From: Flavobacteriales bacterium
Lineage (GTDB): Bacteria > Bacteroidota > Bacteroidia > Flavobacteriales > Flavobacteriaceae
Length of the DNA: 64,000 bases
Assembly: GCA_018335925.1 (NCBI GenBank)
Contig: JAGXRF010000019.1
Coordinates: 1 to 64,000 of the forward strand
Direction: 5' to 3'
The position numbers and the translations under genes were made by a program. Below, piece by piece: positions 25,501-33,917 of this stretch (within the stretch, counting starts at the first letter, position 1; each line of letters opens with the position of its first letter). The notes under the pieces were generated by a model that saw only the letters and a program-made list of their open reading frames with translations, was not told the origin of the DNA and did no database searches.

Positions 25501-27633
25501 TTACTTTTTAATTCCTGCCAAATCTAATAGAAAGGCATATTCTTTTGCGGTTTCTTTCAAACTCTCAAATCTTCCACTTGCACCACCATGCCCCGCATCC
25601 ATATTGGTATCAAGGAAAATTAAATTTTTATTTTCTTTTACCGTTCTCAATTTAGCAACCCATTTGGCAGGCTCCCAATATTGCACTTGCGAATCGTGTA
25701 AACCTGTAGTTACCAACAAATTTGGATATGTTTTGGCTTGGATATTATCGTATGGCGAATAAGACTTCATATAATCATAATACACTTTGTCGTTTGGATT
25801 GCCCCACTCATCATATTCGCTAGTAGTTAACGGAATGGAATCGTCTAACATGGTAGTTACCACATCTACAAATGGTACTGCAGCAATTACACCATGGTAT
25901 AACTCCGGATTTATGTTAATCACTGCACCCATTAATAAGCCTCCTGCAGAACCTCCCATGGCATATAAATGCTCAGGACTGGTATATTTTTGAGTAATTA
26001 AAAACTTGCTACAATCAATAAAATCGGTAAATGTATTTTTCTTTTTCAATAATTTACCGTCTTCATACCATTGTCGGCCCATTTCCTCTCCCCCTCTAAT
26101 ATGAGCAATGGCATAAACAAAACCTCTATCTATTAAACTCAATCGATCTGAATCAAAACGAGCATCCATAGAATATCCGTAAGAACCGTAAGCATATTGC
26201 AATAATGGATTTTTTCCGTTCAATTTAATTCCCTTTTTGTAAACTATCGAGATTGGCACTTTGGTACCATCCGTAACAGTAGCCCACAAACGTTTTTCTT
26301 CATAATTTTCTTTGTTAAACTTACCTCCCAATACTTCTACTTCTTTCAAAACCTTTTTTTCTTTGGTTTGCATGTGGTATTCCATTACTGATGGGGGTGT
26401 GGATAAAGATTGGTAACTATATCTTAAAGAAGTTGCATTAAAATCTGGGTTGGTACCTAAACTAGCCGTGTAGGTTTCGCTTTCAAATGGCAAGTAAGAA
26501 TCGGATGTTCCATCCCATTTTTTGATTCTAATTTTATTTAATCCTTCACTTCTTTCTTCTACTACCAAATAATCCTTAAAAATTTCAATTCCTTCTACCA
26601 AAACATCTTCTCTATGGTCAATTACATTGGTCCAATTAGTTACTTCTGTTTTGTTTTCCGGAGTTTTCATCACTTTAAAATTGGTTGCTTTTTGGTGGTT
26701 GGTTAATATGTAAAAATTACCATCAAAATGATCAATATCGTATTCCAAACCTCTAATTCTGCTTTGAAATACTTGAAATTTACCGTTGGGTTGGTTGGCA
26801 TCTAAAAATTGGTATTCTGTAGTCATGGTACTATTGCTACCAATCAATACATATTTTTTTGATTTGGTTTTGCTTACAAAAACATCAAAGGTTTCGTCTT
26901 TTTCAAAATACACTATTTCATCTGCCTTGGCTTCTTGACCAATGGTATGTTTGTATACTTTTTCTGAACGCAATGTTTTGCTGTTTTTTGTGGTATAAAA
27001 AATAGTCTTGGAATCTTCTGCCCAAACCAAATTTGGATTGGCATTTTCTATTTTATCTGCTAAAATTTCACCGGTTTCTAAATTTTTAATTTGAATGGTG
27101 TACAATCTTCTGCTTACTACATCGGTTGCAAAAGCAGCCAATTTGTTATCCGGACTCACCGACATGGTACCCAATTGAAAATAGGCTTTCCCTTTAGCCA
27201 TGTCGTTACAATTGAATAAAACTTCTTCTTTGGCAGTTAAAGTTCCTTTTCTTCGGATGTAAATTGGGTACTCCTGCCCTTTTTCGTATTTGGTTTGGTA
27301 ATAATATCCGTTATAAAAGTAAGGAACGGAAGAATCATCTTCTTTGATTCTGGATTTCATTTCCTCAAACAACGTTTGTTGCAACTCTTTGGTATGAGCT
27401 GTCATTTGCTGATAATAGGAATTTTCTTGCTCCAAATAAGCAATTACCTCTGGATTCTCTCTATCGTTTAACCAATAATAAGGATCTACTCTTTTGTCAC
27501 CATGCATTTCTAAAATGGTGTCTTTTACTTTGGCTATTGGAGGTTGGATTTCGTTCATGGGATTGGAATCTTTACAAGATAAGAAAATAAAAACGCTTGC
27601 AAAAATACTTCCTTTACAGATATAATTTTTCAT
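25501..27633 (-). CDS. S9A family serine peptidase, oligopeptidase B-like lipoprotein
   Basis: This 710-residue prolyl-oligopeptidase family enzyme starts with a lipoprotein signal (FIFLSCKDSN), so it is probably envelope-anchored rather than cytosolic. HGDKRVDPYYWLND at the start of the mature part is the oligopeptidase B entry motif. A beta-propeller of about 330 residues follows. The catalytic alpha/beta-hydrolase domain carries GGSAGGLLMG (nucleophile near residue 563), LHDSQVQYWEPAKW (Asp region) and DAGHGGASGRF (His). Oligopeptidase B cleaves short peptides after basic residues. Specificity for this member is inferred. Confidence 0.88.
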   Translation of the reverse strand: MKNYICKGSIFASVFIFLSCKDSNPMNEIQPPIAKVKDTILEMHGDKRVDPYYWLNDRENPEVIAYLEQENSYYQQMTAHTKELQQTLFEEMKSRIKEDDSSVPYFYNGYYYQTKYEKGQEYPIYIRRKGTLTAKEEVLFNCNDMAKGKAYFQLGTMSVSPDNKLAAFATDVVSRRLYTIQIKNLETGEILADKIENANPNLVWAEDSKTIFYTTKNSKTLRSEKVYKHTIGQEAKADEIVYFEKDETFDVFVSKTKSKKYVLIGSNSTMTTEYQFLDANQPNGKFQVFQSRIRGLEYDIDHFDGNFYILTNHQKATNFKVMKTPENKTEVTNWTNVIDHREDVLVEGIEIFKDYLVVEERSEGLNKIRIKKWDGTSDSYLPFESETYTASLGTNPDFNATSLRYSYQSLSTPPSVMEYHMQTKEKKVLKEVEVLGGKFNKENYEEKRLWATVTDGTKVPISIVYKKGIKLNGKNPLLQYAYGSYGYSMDARFDSDRLSLIDRGFVYAIAHIRGGEEMGRQWYEDGKLLKKKNTFTDFIDCSKFLITQKYTSPEHLYAMGGSAGGLLMGAVININPELYHGVIAAVPFVDVVTTMLDDSIPLTTSEYDEWGNPNDKVYYDYMKSYSPYDNIQAKTYPNLLVTTGLHDSQVQYWEPAKWVAKLRTVKENKNLIFLDTNMDAGHGGASGRFESLKETAKEYAFLLDLAGIKK

Positions 27634-27698
27634 ATTTGATTGCTATTTACTAACAACGAAAATAGTTAAATAAATGCTGTGTTAACAAGTGATATTTA

Positions 27699-27706
27699 TA
27701 TTTTTG
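27699..27706 (+). promoter_or_regulatory. -7 box of the YbaB gene
   Basis: TATTTTTG fits TAnnTTTG, 17 bases before the ATG at 27724. It excludes the longer reading of the frame from 27679. Confidence 0.55.
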
Positions 27707-27723
27707 TAAAAAAATTAAGAGAT

Positions 27724-28047
27724 ATGTTTGGAGACATGATGCAAATGATGGGTAAACTAAAAGAAACCCAGAGAAAAGTTGAAGAAACCAAGGAAAGATT
27801 GAACCATGTAATGGTGAGTGAACAATCGTCTGATGGATTGTTACAGTTAACCATGACTGCAAATCGAACGCTAAAAAGTATCGAGATTGCTCCTGAACTT
27901 TTGAATGATAAAGAACAATTGGAAGATTACTTAATTTTGCATATCAATCACTTGATTGAAAAAGCATCCAAAGTTCAAGAAACTGAATTGGCAGCAGTTG
28001 CAAAAGAAGGCATGCCAAACATTCCTGGCATGGATTTTTTTAAATAA
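27724..28047 (+). CDS. ybaB: YbaB/EbfC family nucleoid-associated protein
   Basis: This 107-residue DNA-binding protein starts [21 protein letters not shown], a methionine-rich helix that leads the YbaB fold. A beta-hairpin follows ([17 protein letters not shown]), and the helix ends at [12 protein letters not shown]. Family members form dimers that bind DNA and shape the nucleoid. Here it lies apart from dnaX and recR, its common partners in other phyla. It is likely the first gene of a short plus-strand run of small envelope genes. Confidence 0.88.
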   Translation: MFGDMMQMMGKLKETQRKVEETKERLNHVMVSEQSSDGLLQLTMTANRTLKSIEIAPELLNDKEQLEDYLILHINHLIEKASKVQETELAAVAKEGMPNIPGMDFFK

Positions 28048-28106
28048 AGCCTAAAACTTTAGGTAATTGAAGTATCAATTTCTAAATTAGTACCAAAGTT
28101 TTTAAA

Positions 28107-28550
28107 ATGAAAAACTATCTAGGTTTTACTATTTTGGGAGTCATCTTTTTAGGGTTTGCTTTGCAATGCCAGTCTACCCCTACTAGTGCATCTAAAACAT
28201 TAGAAGATCCTTCTGTAAAAGGAGACACCATCCGTATTGCCAATGAAGAACTAGAATACGAAGTGATTATTTTAGATGCTAATTTTCAAAGCTGGTATGT
28301 TACCAATGCTCGACCGAGAGGTTATTACAACCAAGAATATTTTGAAGCAAGAAATCGAATTTGGATTGCAGAATACAATCGTAGAGCCATGAACCCGTTT
28401 CAATATTCTAACTTACAATATCCACAAGCAATTGATTACCAACCCAACATCAATTACGGTTACGAAGTAAATTATATGCTTTTTAACTATTTGGTGTATT
28501 TTCAAATGACCAACCGCACCAATTTAGGTGGTTTTACTGCAAGACCTTAA
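28107..28550 (+). CDS. DUF6146-like lipoprotein
   Basis: This 147-residue lipoprotein has a signal that ends LGFALQCQSTP. The mature part has ELEYEVIILDANFQSWYVTNARPRG, then YNQEYFEARNRIWIAEYNRR, and ends in an aromatic-rich segment (NINYGYEVNYMLFNYLVYF). I recall this as the Bacteroidota family DUF6146, with no known function. It follows ybaB by 59 bases and is followed by two small membrane proteins, so an envelope role is likely. Confidence 0.75.
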   Translation: MKNYLGFTILGVIFLGFALQCQSTPTSASKTLEDPSVKGDTIRIANEELEYEVIILDANFQSWYVTNARPRGYYNQEYFEARNRIWIAEYNRRAMNPFQYSNLQYPQAIDYQPNINYGYEVNYMLFNYLVYFQMTNRTNLGGFTARP

Positions 28551-28554
28551 GACG

Positions 28555-28860
28555 ATGAAGAATTTATTTAAAAGCGACACGAAATTTGTCCAAAAATGGA
28601 GAGAAGACCGAAAAATTGGTTTTAAGAAATACGCGTTTTCCCATGGTTTGGCATTTGGTATCTTGATGTATGTTTGGCTATTGGTGTATTTTTTATTTTT
28701 TGCTGAAGAAAACATTTCATTTTTAAGTAAACAAAACTTGTATCTTTTTGCCATCAACATATTAGGTGGTATTTTTTTATTTGGTCCGTTAAATTGGTAT
28801 TCCAACCAATATTTTTATAAAAAATTAACCAAAAACATTCCATCTAATGAAGCCATATAA
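28555..28860 (+). CDS. Small two-span membrane protein
   Basis: This 101-residue protein has a basic N-terminus (FVQKWREDRKIGFKKYAFSHG) and two hydrophobic segments (GILMYVWLLVYFLFF and LFAINILGGIFLFGPLNWY). The start ATG is 4 bases after the preceding stop, which makes translational coupling likely. I do not recognise a family with certainty. The end overlaps the next small gene by 14 bases. Confidence 0.7.
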   Translation: MKNLFKSDTKFVQKWREDRKIGFKKYAFSHGLAFGILMYVWLLVYFLFFAEENISFLSKQNLYLFAINILGGIFLFGPLNWYSNQYFYKKLTKNIPSNEAI

Positions 28861-29023
28861 AACTCCAATCCTATTATTTTTGATCGGTATACTTATCACA
28901 TTGGTTGGTGTAGCATTAAAAATAATGCACGTAGATGGAGCAAACTTGGTGTTGATTTTAGGCATGTTAACAGAGGCACTTGCAATTATTAGCTTGATTT
29001 GGGTTATTTTAAAAAAGAAGTAA
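28847..29023 (+). CDS. GldL-like transmembrane hairpin protein, 58 residues
   Basis: A short gene starts with an ATG inside the end of the previous one. Translation gives MKPYKTPILLFLIG followed by two hydrophobic segments and ends in KKK. The segment GVALKIMHVDGANLVLILGMLTEAL closely follows, in parts, the N-terminal membrane hairpin of the gliding motor protein GldL (pattern GALFKIMHWPGA...LGMGTEA). The long cytoplasmic tail of GldL is missing. It may be a small GldL relative of unknown role. Evidence is the start-stop overlap, the hydrophobic pattern and the family motif. Confidence 0.65.
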   Translation: MKPYKTPILLFLIGILITLVGVALKIMHVDGANLVLILGMLTEALAIISLIWVILKKK

Positions 29024-29033
29024 TCACCTAACT

Positions 29034-29243
29034 AACGTGAGTTTGATATAAATAAATCATTTTGTTGTGAAACACTTTGTGGTTCTCTGTGTCTTCTTAG
29101 TGACTTTTGTGCTAAAACTTAATAAATTATTACACAAAATGCACAAAGTACACACAAAGTTGCGCGGAGAAAATCACATATTTTATTTTATAATACACTA
29201 AATATCAAAAATTTAATAATATTTATTAAGTCGAACTCACGTT
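29034..29243. repeat. 210-base palindromic element between the GldL-like gene and birA
   Basis: AACGTGAGTT at the left end is matched by AACTCACGTT at the right end, and the flanking bases also match in inverted form over about 20 positions. Inside, CTTTGTG/CACAAAG words occur several times in opposite orientation, so most of the element can fold on itself. No reading frame of note is present. The right end supplies the last codons of birA. It resembles a short non-coding mobile or palindromic element (MITE-like). Confidence 0.65.
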
Positions 29244-29969
29244 AACTAACATCTTTATTTCTTTGATTTCGAAAGATTGAAATTGGTCGTCTTCCAACTC
29301 CATCCATAATTTTCCGTTAGGTAAAACATCTCGTATGATACCCATGAATCGGTGCCCTGAAGGATTTTCAAAAACAGTGGGGACATTCCTTTTATATAAA
29401 TGCTCTAAATATGTCTTAGATAGTTCATTTTTCAACAATGGATATTTTTCATAAGTTTCTTTAACTTTTTGCACAATTAATTCTAAAAGAAATTGCAAAT
29501 CATATTCTTTATTTGTCAGTAAATGTAAAGAAGTGGCATGTGGTAACTGTTCAAATTTTCTTTGGTTTACATTCAATCCAATTCCAACTACTGTATGTAT
29601 TTCTCCAGAAATTTTCCATTGATTTTCAATTAAAATGCCTCCTAACTTTTGGTTACCTGACAAGATGTCGTTTGGCCACTTAACACTAATATCTTGAATT
29701 TTAAAATCTTGTAAAACCTCTAAAACAGCCAAAGAAACTATTTTGTTTAAATCAAACAATTTTTCTTTTGCAATATTCACTTCTTTTATTAAAATACTAA
29801 ATGTCAGGTTTTTAAATGGTTCCGTTTCCCAATTTGCTCCCATTTGCCCCTTCCCTTTGGTTTGGTTAGCAGCCCATACCACCGTGTAATTTGGTAAAGT
29901 TTGCTGGGTATGTAAATGCTTTAAAAAATCGTTGGTAGATTCTATGGCATCTAGTTTGATTAAGTACAT
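29226..29969 (-). CDS. birA: Biotin-[acetyl-CoA-carboxylase] ligase
   Basis: This 247-residue enzyme attaches biotin to carboxylase carrier domains. Motifs in order are ESTNDFLK near residue 9, TKGKGQMGANWE (the GRGRxG loop), ISVKWPNDILSGNQKLGGILIE, and a short SH3-like C-terminal part (GHRFMGIIRDVLPNGKLWMEL). There is no N-terminal DNA-binding domain, so it is a ligase only and not a repressor. I chose the ATG at 29969, which starts MYLIKLDAIES; a frame extension to 30017 has no homology. The last eight residues are encoded in the arm of the adjacent palindromic element. Confidence 0.92.
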   Translation of the reverse strand: MYLIKLDAIESTNDFLKHLHTQQTLPNYTVVWAANQTKGKGQMGANWETEPFKNLTFSILIKEVNIAKEKLFDLNKIVSLAVLEVLQDFKIQDISVKWPNDILSGNQKLGGILIENQWKISGEIHTVVGIGLNVNQRKFEQLPHATSLHLLTNKEYDLQFLLELIVQKVKETYEKYPLLKNELSKTYLEHLYKRNVPTVFENPSGHRFMGIIRDVLPNGKLWMELEDDQFQSFEIKEIKMLVNVSST

Positions 29970-30036
29970 AAGACTGAACTCGAAAAAAACGAGGATTAAA
30001 GAAGTGTTAAGCCACAAATTTAAAGTAAAAAAGTAA

Positions 30037-30044
30037 TAAATTTG
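30037..30044 (+). promoter_or_regulatory. -7 box of rsfS-ftsH
   Basis: TAAATTTG fits TAnnTTTG, 18 bases before the rsfS start. Confidence 0.5.
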
Positions 30045-30062
30045 CCAAAATAAATATTATAC

Positions 30063-30434
30063 ATGATCAAAAGCGAATCGAGCAAAGACGAATTATTATC
30101 TCTCATCATCAAAGGTATTGAAGAAGTAAAAGGAAACGATATTGACATTCTGGACTTAAGAGAAATTGAAAACACCGTGTGCGATTATTTTATCATCTGC
30201 AATGGTACTTCTAATACCCAAGTAAATGCTATTGTAAATTCTATCCAAAAAATTGTTTCAAAACAAACCAAGGACAAACCTTGGCATGTAGAAGGTGCCG
30301 ACCAAGGTGATTGGGTTTTGATGGATTACGTAGATATTGTGGTACATGTTTTTCAAAAACATGTAAGAGAGTTTTATAATATCGAAGGTCTTTGGGGAGA
30401 TGCCAAGATTACTTCTATTCCAACCAACTATTAA
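30063..30434 (+). CDS. rsfS: Ribosome silencing factor
   Basis: This 123-residue protein of the RsfS/Iojap family has IKGIEEVKGNDIDILDLREIE, CDYFIICNGTSNTQVNAI, WHVEGADQGDWVLMDYVDIVVHVF and REFYNIEGLWGDA. These are the family blocks in the usual order and spacing. RsfS binds ribosomal protein uL14 and keeps the subunits apart in starvation. It is followed by ftsH after 10 bases. As I recall, this gene order is common in Bacteroidota. Confidence 0.95.
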   Translation: MIKSESSKDELLSLIIKGIEEVKGNDIDILDLREIENTVCDYFIICNGTSNTQVNAIVNSIQKIVSKQTKDKPWHVEGADQGDWVLMDYVDIVVHVFQKHVREFYNIEGLWGDAKITSIPTNY

Positions 30435-30444
30435 TTAATTTGCT

Positions 30445-32424
30445 ATGAACGAGACTCCTAATAAAGACAACAAAAAACCAAATGCTCCTAAAAATTTCAA
30501 GATCAATCCTTGGGCATTGTATTTAGTGGTAATTGGAGTATTTTTTGTTTTATCTATTCAAGGTAATTCCTTATTTCAAGATGGAGGAGGAAAAATTACC
30601 AAATCTAAATTCAACGATATTTTATCAAAAAATCAAGTAGAAAAAGTAGTGGTGCAAAACCAAACTACAGCTTTGGTTTTTTTGAAGAAAGAAGCTTTAG
30701 AATCAGATGAGCATAAAAAAGCCAACAAAACTGGTTTTGCAAAATCAGCTAATAGCCCTCATTATGTGTTGGATGATGTGGGAGAATTCAAAAATTTTCA
30801 GGAATTATTGGAAAAATCCAAATCAGAAAACTTGATCAACGATTACGAGTTTACCAAAACAAGTGATTGGGGTGGTATTTTGTTGAGTGTGTTGCCAATT
30901 TTGCTATTTATTGTCATTTGGATCATCATCATGCGAAGAATGTCGGGTGGTGCTGGTGGCCCGGGTGGTCAAATTTTTAGTATCGGAAAGTCAAAGGCAA
31001 AATTATTTGACGAAAAAAACGATGTAAAAGTCACTTTTAAAGATGTTGCTGGCTTAGAAGGTGCTAAGGAAGAAATTCAAGAAATTGTAGAATTCTTAAA
31101 AAATCCGGATAAATACACCAATTTAGGAGGAAAAATTCCGAAAGGAGCTTTGTTAGTAGGTCCTCCAGGAACAGGAAAAACATTGTTAGCAAAAGCAGTT
31201 GCAGGTGAAGCCAAAGTTCCTTTCTTTTCCCTTACTGGTTCCGATTTTGTAGAAATGTTTGTAGGAGTTGGTGCTTCTCGTGTAAGAGATTTGTTCAAAC
31301 AAGCCAAAGAAAAATCTCCTGCTATTATTTTTATTGACGAAATTGATGCAGTGGGAAAAGCGAGAGGAAAGAATAATTTTTCTGGTTCCAACGATGAAAG
31401 AGAAAATACCCTAAACCAATTATTAACAGAAATGGATGGTTTTGGTAGCAAAACCAACGTGATTGTAATGGCTGCTACCAACCGTGCAGATGTGTTGGAC
31501 AAAGCTTTATTAAGAGCAGGTAGATTTGACCGTCAAATTTATGTAGACTTACCGGATGTAAGAGAGAGAGAAGAAATCTTCCAAGTGCATTTGCGTCCTT
31601 TAAAAGTAAGTGAAACTTTAGATATTTCTTTCCTATCCAAACAAACACCTGGTTTTTCTGGTGCTGATATTGCAAACGTTTGTAACGAAGCTGCCTTGAT
31701 AGCTGCAAGAAAAGGAAAAAGTGCAGTGGATAAGCAAGACTTTTTAGATGCAGTAGATCGTATTGTAGGTGGATTAGAAAAGAAAAATAAGATCATTACA
31801 CCAGAAGAAAAACGTGCCATTGCCATTCACGAAGCTGGTCACGCAACCGTAAGTTGGATGTTGAAACATGCTGCCCCATTGGTTAAAGTAACTATAGTAC
31901 CTAGAGGTCAAAGCTTAGGTGCTGCATGGTATTTGCCAGAAGAAAGATTGATTGTTCGTCCGGAACAAATGTTGGATGAAATGTGTGCTACCATGGGTGG
32001 AAGGGCAGCTGAAAAAGTAATTTTTGACACCATTTCTACCGGAGCTTTGAGCGATTTAGAAAAAGTGACCAAACAAGCCAGAGCCATGGTAACCATTTAT
32101 GGGTTAAATGATGCTTTAGGCAACGTAACATATTATGATTCTTCAGGGCAAACGGAATATGGCTTTACCAAGCCTTATTCAGAAGAAACTGCGGTGAAAA
32201 TTGACAAAGAAATTTCTGATTTGATAGAAAGTCAATACCAAAGAGCAATTGAAATATTACAAGAAAACAAAGACAAGCTCAATCAATTGGCTGATATCTT
32301 AATAGAGAAAGAAGTAATTTTTAAAGACGATTTGGAAGATATTTTCGGAAAAAGACCTTTTGAAGTTGAACCAGTTGTAGTTCCTGAAGTTGTGATTGCA
32401 TCGGAAAGCACCGATAAAGAGTAA
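30445..32424 (+). CDS. ftsH: ATP-dependent zinc metalloprotease FtsH
   Basis: This membrane protease of 659 residues degrades misfolded and regulatory proteins. It has two membrane spans (residues about 26-45 and 150-170) around an extracytoplasmic domain. The AAA domain follows, with Walker A GPPGTGKT near residue 237, Walker B IIFIDEIDAVGKARG, a pore-loop region MFVGVGASR, and the second region RAGRFDRQIYVDLPD. The peptidase domain has zinc site HEAGH near residue 461. The tail is acidic and valine-rich. It forms an operon with rsfS. Confidence 0.97.
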   Translation: MNETPNKDNKKPNAPKNFKINPWALYLVVIGVFFVLSIQGNSLFQDGGGKITKSKFNDILSKNQVEKVVVQNQTTALVFLKKEALESDEHKKANKTGFAKSANSPHYVLDDVGEFKNFQELLEKSKSENLINDYEFTKTSDWGGILLSVLPILLFIVIWIIIMRRMSGGAGGPGGQIFSIGKSKAKLFDEKNDVKVTFKDVAGLEGAKEEIQEIVEFLKNPDKYTNLGGKIPKGALLVGPPGTGKTLLAKAVAGEAKVPFFSLTGSDFVEMFVGVGASRVRDLFKQAKEKSPAIIFIDEIDAVGKARGKNNFSGSNDERENTLNQLLTEMDGFGSKTNVIVMAATNRADVLDKALLRAGRFDRQIYVDLPDVREREEIFQVHLRPLKVSETLDISFLSKQTPGFSGADIANVCNEAALIAARKGKSAVDKQDFLDAVDRIVGGLEKKNKIITPEEKRAIAIHEAGHATVSWMLKHAAPLVKVTIVPRGQSLGAAWYLPEERLIVRPEQMLDEMCATMGGRAAEKVIFDTISTGALSDLEKVTKQARAMVTIYGLNDALGNVTYYDSSGQTEYGFTKPYSEETAVKIDKEISDLIESQYQRAIEILQENKDKLNQLADILIEKEVIFKDDLEDIFGKRPFEVEPVVVPEVVIASESTDKE

Positions 32425-32467
32425 GAATAAAAAAATTGCGATAATTTATCTTTTGTTAATATTTTTA

Positions 32468-32475
32468 TATCTTTG
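32468..32475 (+). promoter_or_regulatory. -7 box of the LUD-cdsA-psd operon
   Basis: TATCTTTG fits TAnnTTTG, 31 bases before the LUD gene start. Confidence 0.5.
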
Positions 32476-32506
32476 GACTTTAACGCAATTTTTGAACTTC
32501 TAATCG

Positions 32507-33115
32507 ATGAGTTTTTTCAAAAATTTTTTTAAGTCACCTAAGTCTTCTGAAGAGGAACAAGACTCCTCAGAAAAAAGTACTTATAGTCCGGATGTTAACC
32601 TACCATTAGATGAGCTGTTTGTTCACAACTTTAGAGCCAATGGTGGTAAATTTTTATATTGTGATTCTTTAAGTGAAGTTAAAGAACAATTTATCAATAT
32701 TTTAGAAGAAAACGACTGGTTTGAATGCGAAGCTACTTGCTTTGAACCAGTTTTATTTTCTCTGTTAGAAGAAAATAAACTAAATTTTCAAGAAGCAAAA
32801 AATCCTAAGTTTCATTTGTGTACTTGTGAAAGCCTTACAGCCGATGAAGGCAGTGTGGTGTTGTCAGAAAAACAAATCAAGCATCTTAAACCAAACGAAA
32901 TATCCTCCAATATCATTATTTTCGGAACAACCAGTCAGTTGGTTCGCACCAAAACAGATGGTTTAAGAGAAATTAAAAAGAAATACGTTACCAACTACCC
33001 TAGTAACATTACCAGCATCAAGAATTTTTCGAACAACATAGCAAGCCAAGAAAATTTTCTTTCTTACGGCAGTTGTTCTAAAAATTTATACCTCTTGTTG
33101 CTAGAAGACTTATAA
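32507..33115 (+). CDS. LUD domain-containing protein
   Basis: This 202-residue protein has an acidic, serine-rich N-terminal stretch (residues 10-30). Most of a LUD fold follows: GGKFLYCDSLSEVKEQF, LCTCESLTADEGSVVLSE, ISSNIIIFGTTSQLVRTKTDGLREI. The family includes the lactate-utilisation subunits LutB and LutC. This member stands alone without LutA/LutB and lacks cysteine clusters for iron-sulfur centres. It precedes cdsA by one base in what appears to be a phospholipid operon, so a role outside lactate use is likely. The function is unknown. Confidence 0.78.
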   Translation: MSFFKNFFKSPKSSEEEQDSSEKSTYSPDVNLPLDELFVHNFRANGGKFLYCDSLSEVKEQFINILEENDWFECEATCFEPVLFSLLEENKLNFQEAKNPKFHLCTCESLTADEGSVVLSEKQIKHLKPNEISSNIIIFGTTSQLVRTKTDGLREIKKKYVTNYPSNITSIKNFSNNIASQENFLSYGSCSKNLYLLLLEDL

Positions 33116-33116
33116 A

Positions 33117-33917
33117 ATGCAAGAACTACTCCGAAGAGGATTTTCCGGATTTTTGTACGTTTTTATTTTACTTTTTTGTGAGTTGTATTCTCACGAAACT
33201 TTTTTGGCATTATTCGCTTTCTTTTTAATCGTATCAGTGTATGAATACACCAAATTGGTAAAAATCCCATACATACCAAGTATTATTACAGGAACCTTGT
33301 TCTATGTTTTCTTTAATAAATATGCCATTCAAAACATGTATTGGGAGGTGATTACTTGGTTTTCTGTTGCAATTTGTTTGTATGGTATTTATTTTTTGTT
33401 TTCAGAAAAAACCCATATTTCCAAATTTGAAAAGTTTTTGTATTTAATAGGATATGTCATTATCCCTTTTGTGTTATTGTCTAAAATCCCAATGGGAATC
33501 AAAGGATATAACCCAAAAATATTGATAGGAATATTTGTTCTCATTTGGACCCAAGATACTTTTGCATTTATTGTTGGAAAATCTATCGGAAAGCATAAAC
33601 TTTTAGAACGAATATCACCAAAAAAAACCATTGAAGGATTCATCGGAGGTTGCTTATTTACTTTTGGAGCAGGCTTGTTAATAGCCAAGTATTTTACCGA
33701 AGCCTCATTGTTTATTTGGGGAGGTATTGCCATCATCATTTGTATTTTTGGCACTTTAGGAGATTTGTTTGAAAGCAAACTCAAGAGAATTGCCAATGTA
33801 AAAGACAGTGGCAACATCATGCCCGGGCATGGTGGTATTTTAGACCGATTAGACAGCATCATATTTGCTGCACCTTTCTTATATTTGTTTTTTATAATTC
33901 TACGCTATGTTTCTTAG
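33117..33917 (+). CDS. cdsA: Phosphatidate cytidylyltransferase
   Basis: This integral membrane enzyme of 266 residues has about seven spans and makes CDP-diacylglycerol from phosphatidate and CTP. The C-terminal signature is intact: FGTLGDLFESKLKRIANVKDSG followed by MPGHGGILDRLDSIIFAAP. IGKHKLLERISPKKTIEGFIGG is the second conserved block. It overlaps the next gene (psd) by 11 bases, and with the upstream LUD gene and downstream ACBP forms a tight operon. It supplies the precursor for all phospholipids. Confidence 0.93.
   Translation: MQELLRRGFSGFLYVFILLFCELYSHETFLALFAFFLIVSVYEYTKLVKIPYIPSIITGTLFYVFFNKYAIQNMYWEVITWFSVAICLYGIYFLFSEKTHISKFEKFLYLIGYVIIPFVLLSKIPMGIKGYNPKILIGIFVLIWTQDTFAFIVGKSIGKHKLLERISPKKTIEGFIGGCLFTFGAGLLIAKYFTEASLFIWGGIAIIICIFGTLGDLFESKLKRIANVKDSGNIMPGHGGILDRLDSIIFAAPFLYLFFIILRYVS

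Noticed and set aside
25388..25762. 124-residue plus-strand frame
   Set aside because: It is antisense to the peptidase and the cysteine-synthase-like gene start, with no start signal.
29024..29225. Possible small RNA in the palindromic spacer
   Set aside because: The self-complementarity is explained by a repeat element, and no promoter and terminator pair brackets it.
33389..33862. 157-residue minus-strand frame inside cdsA
   Set aside because: It is the reverse shadow of the cdsA membrane segments, and cdsA is clear.
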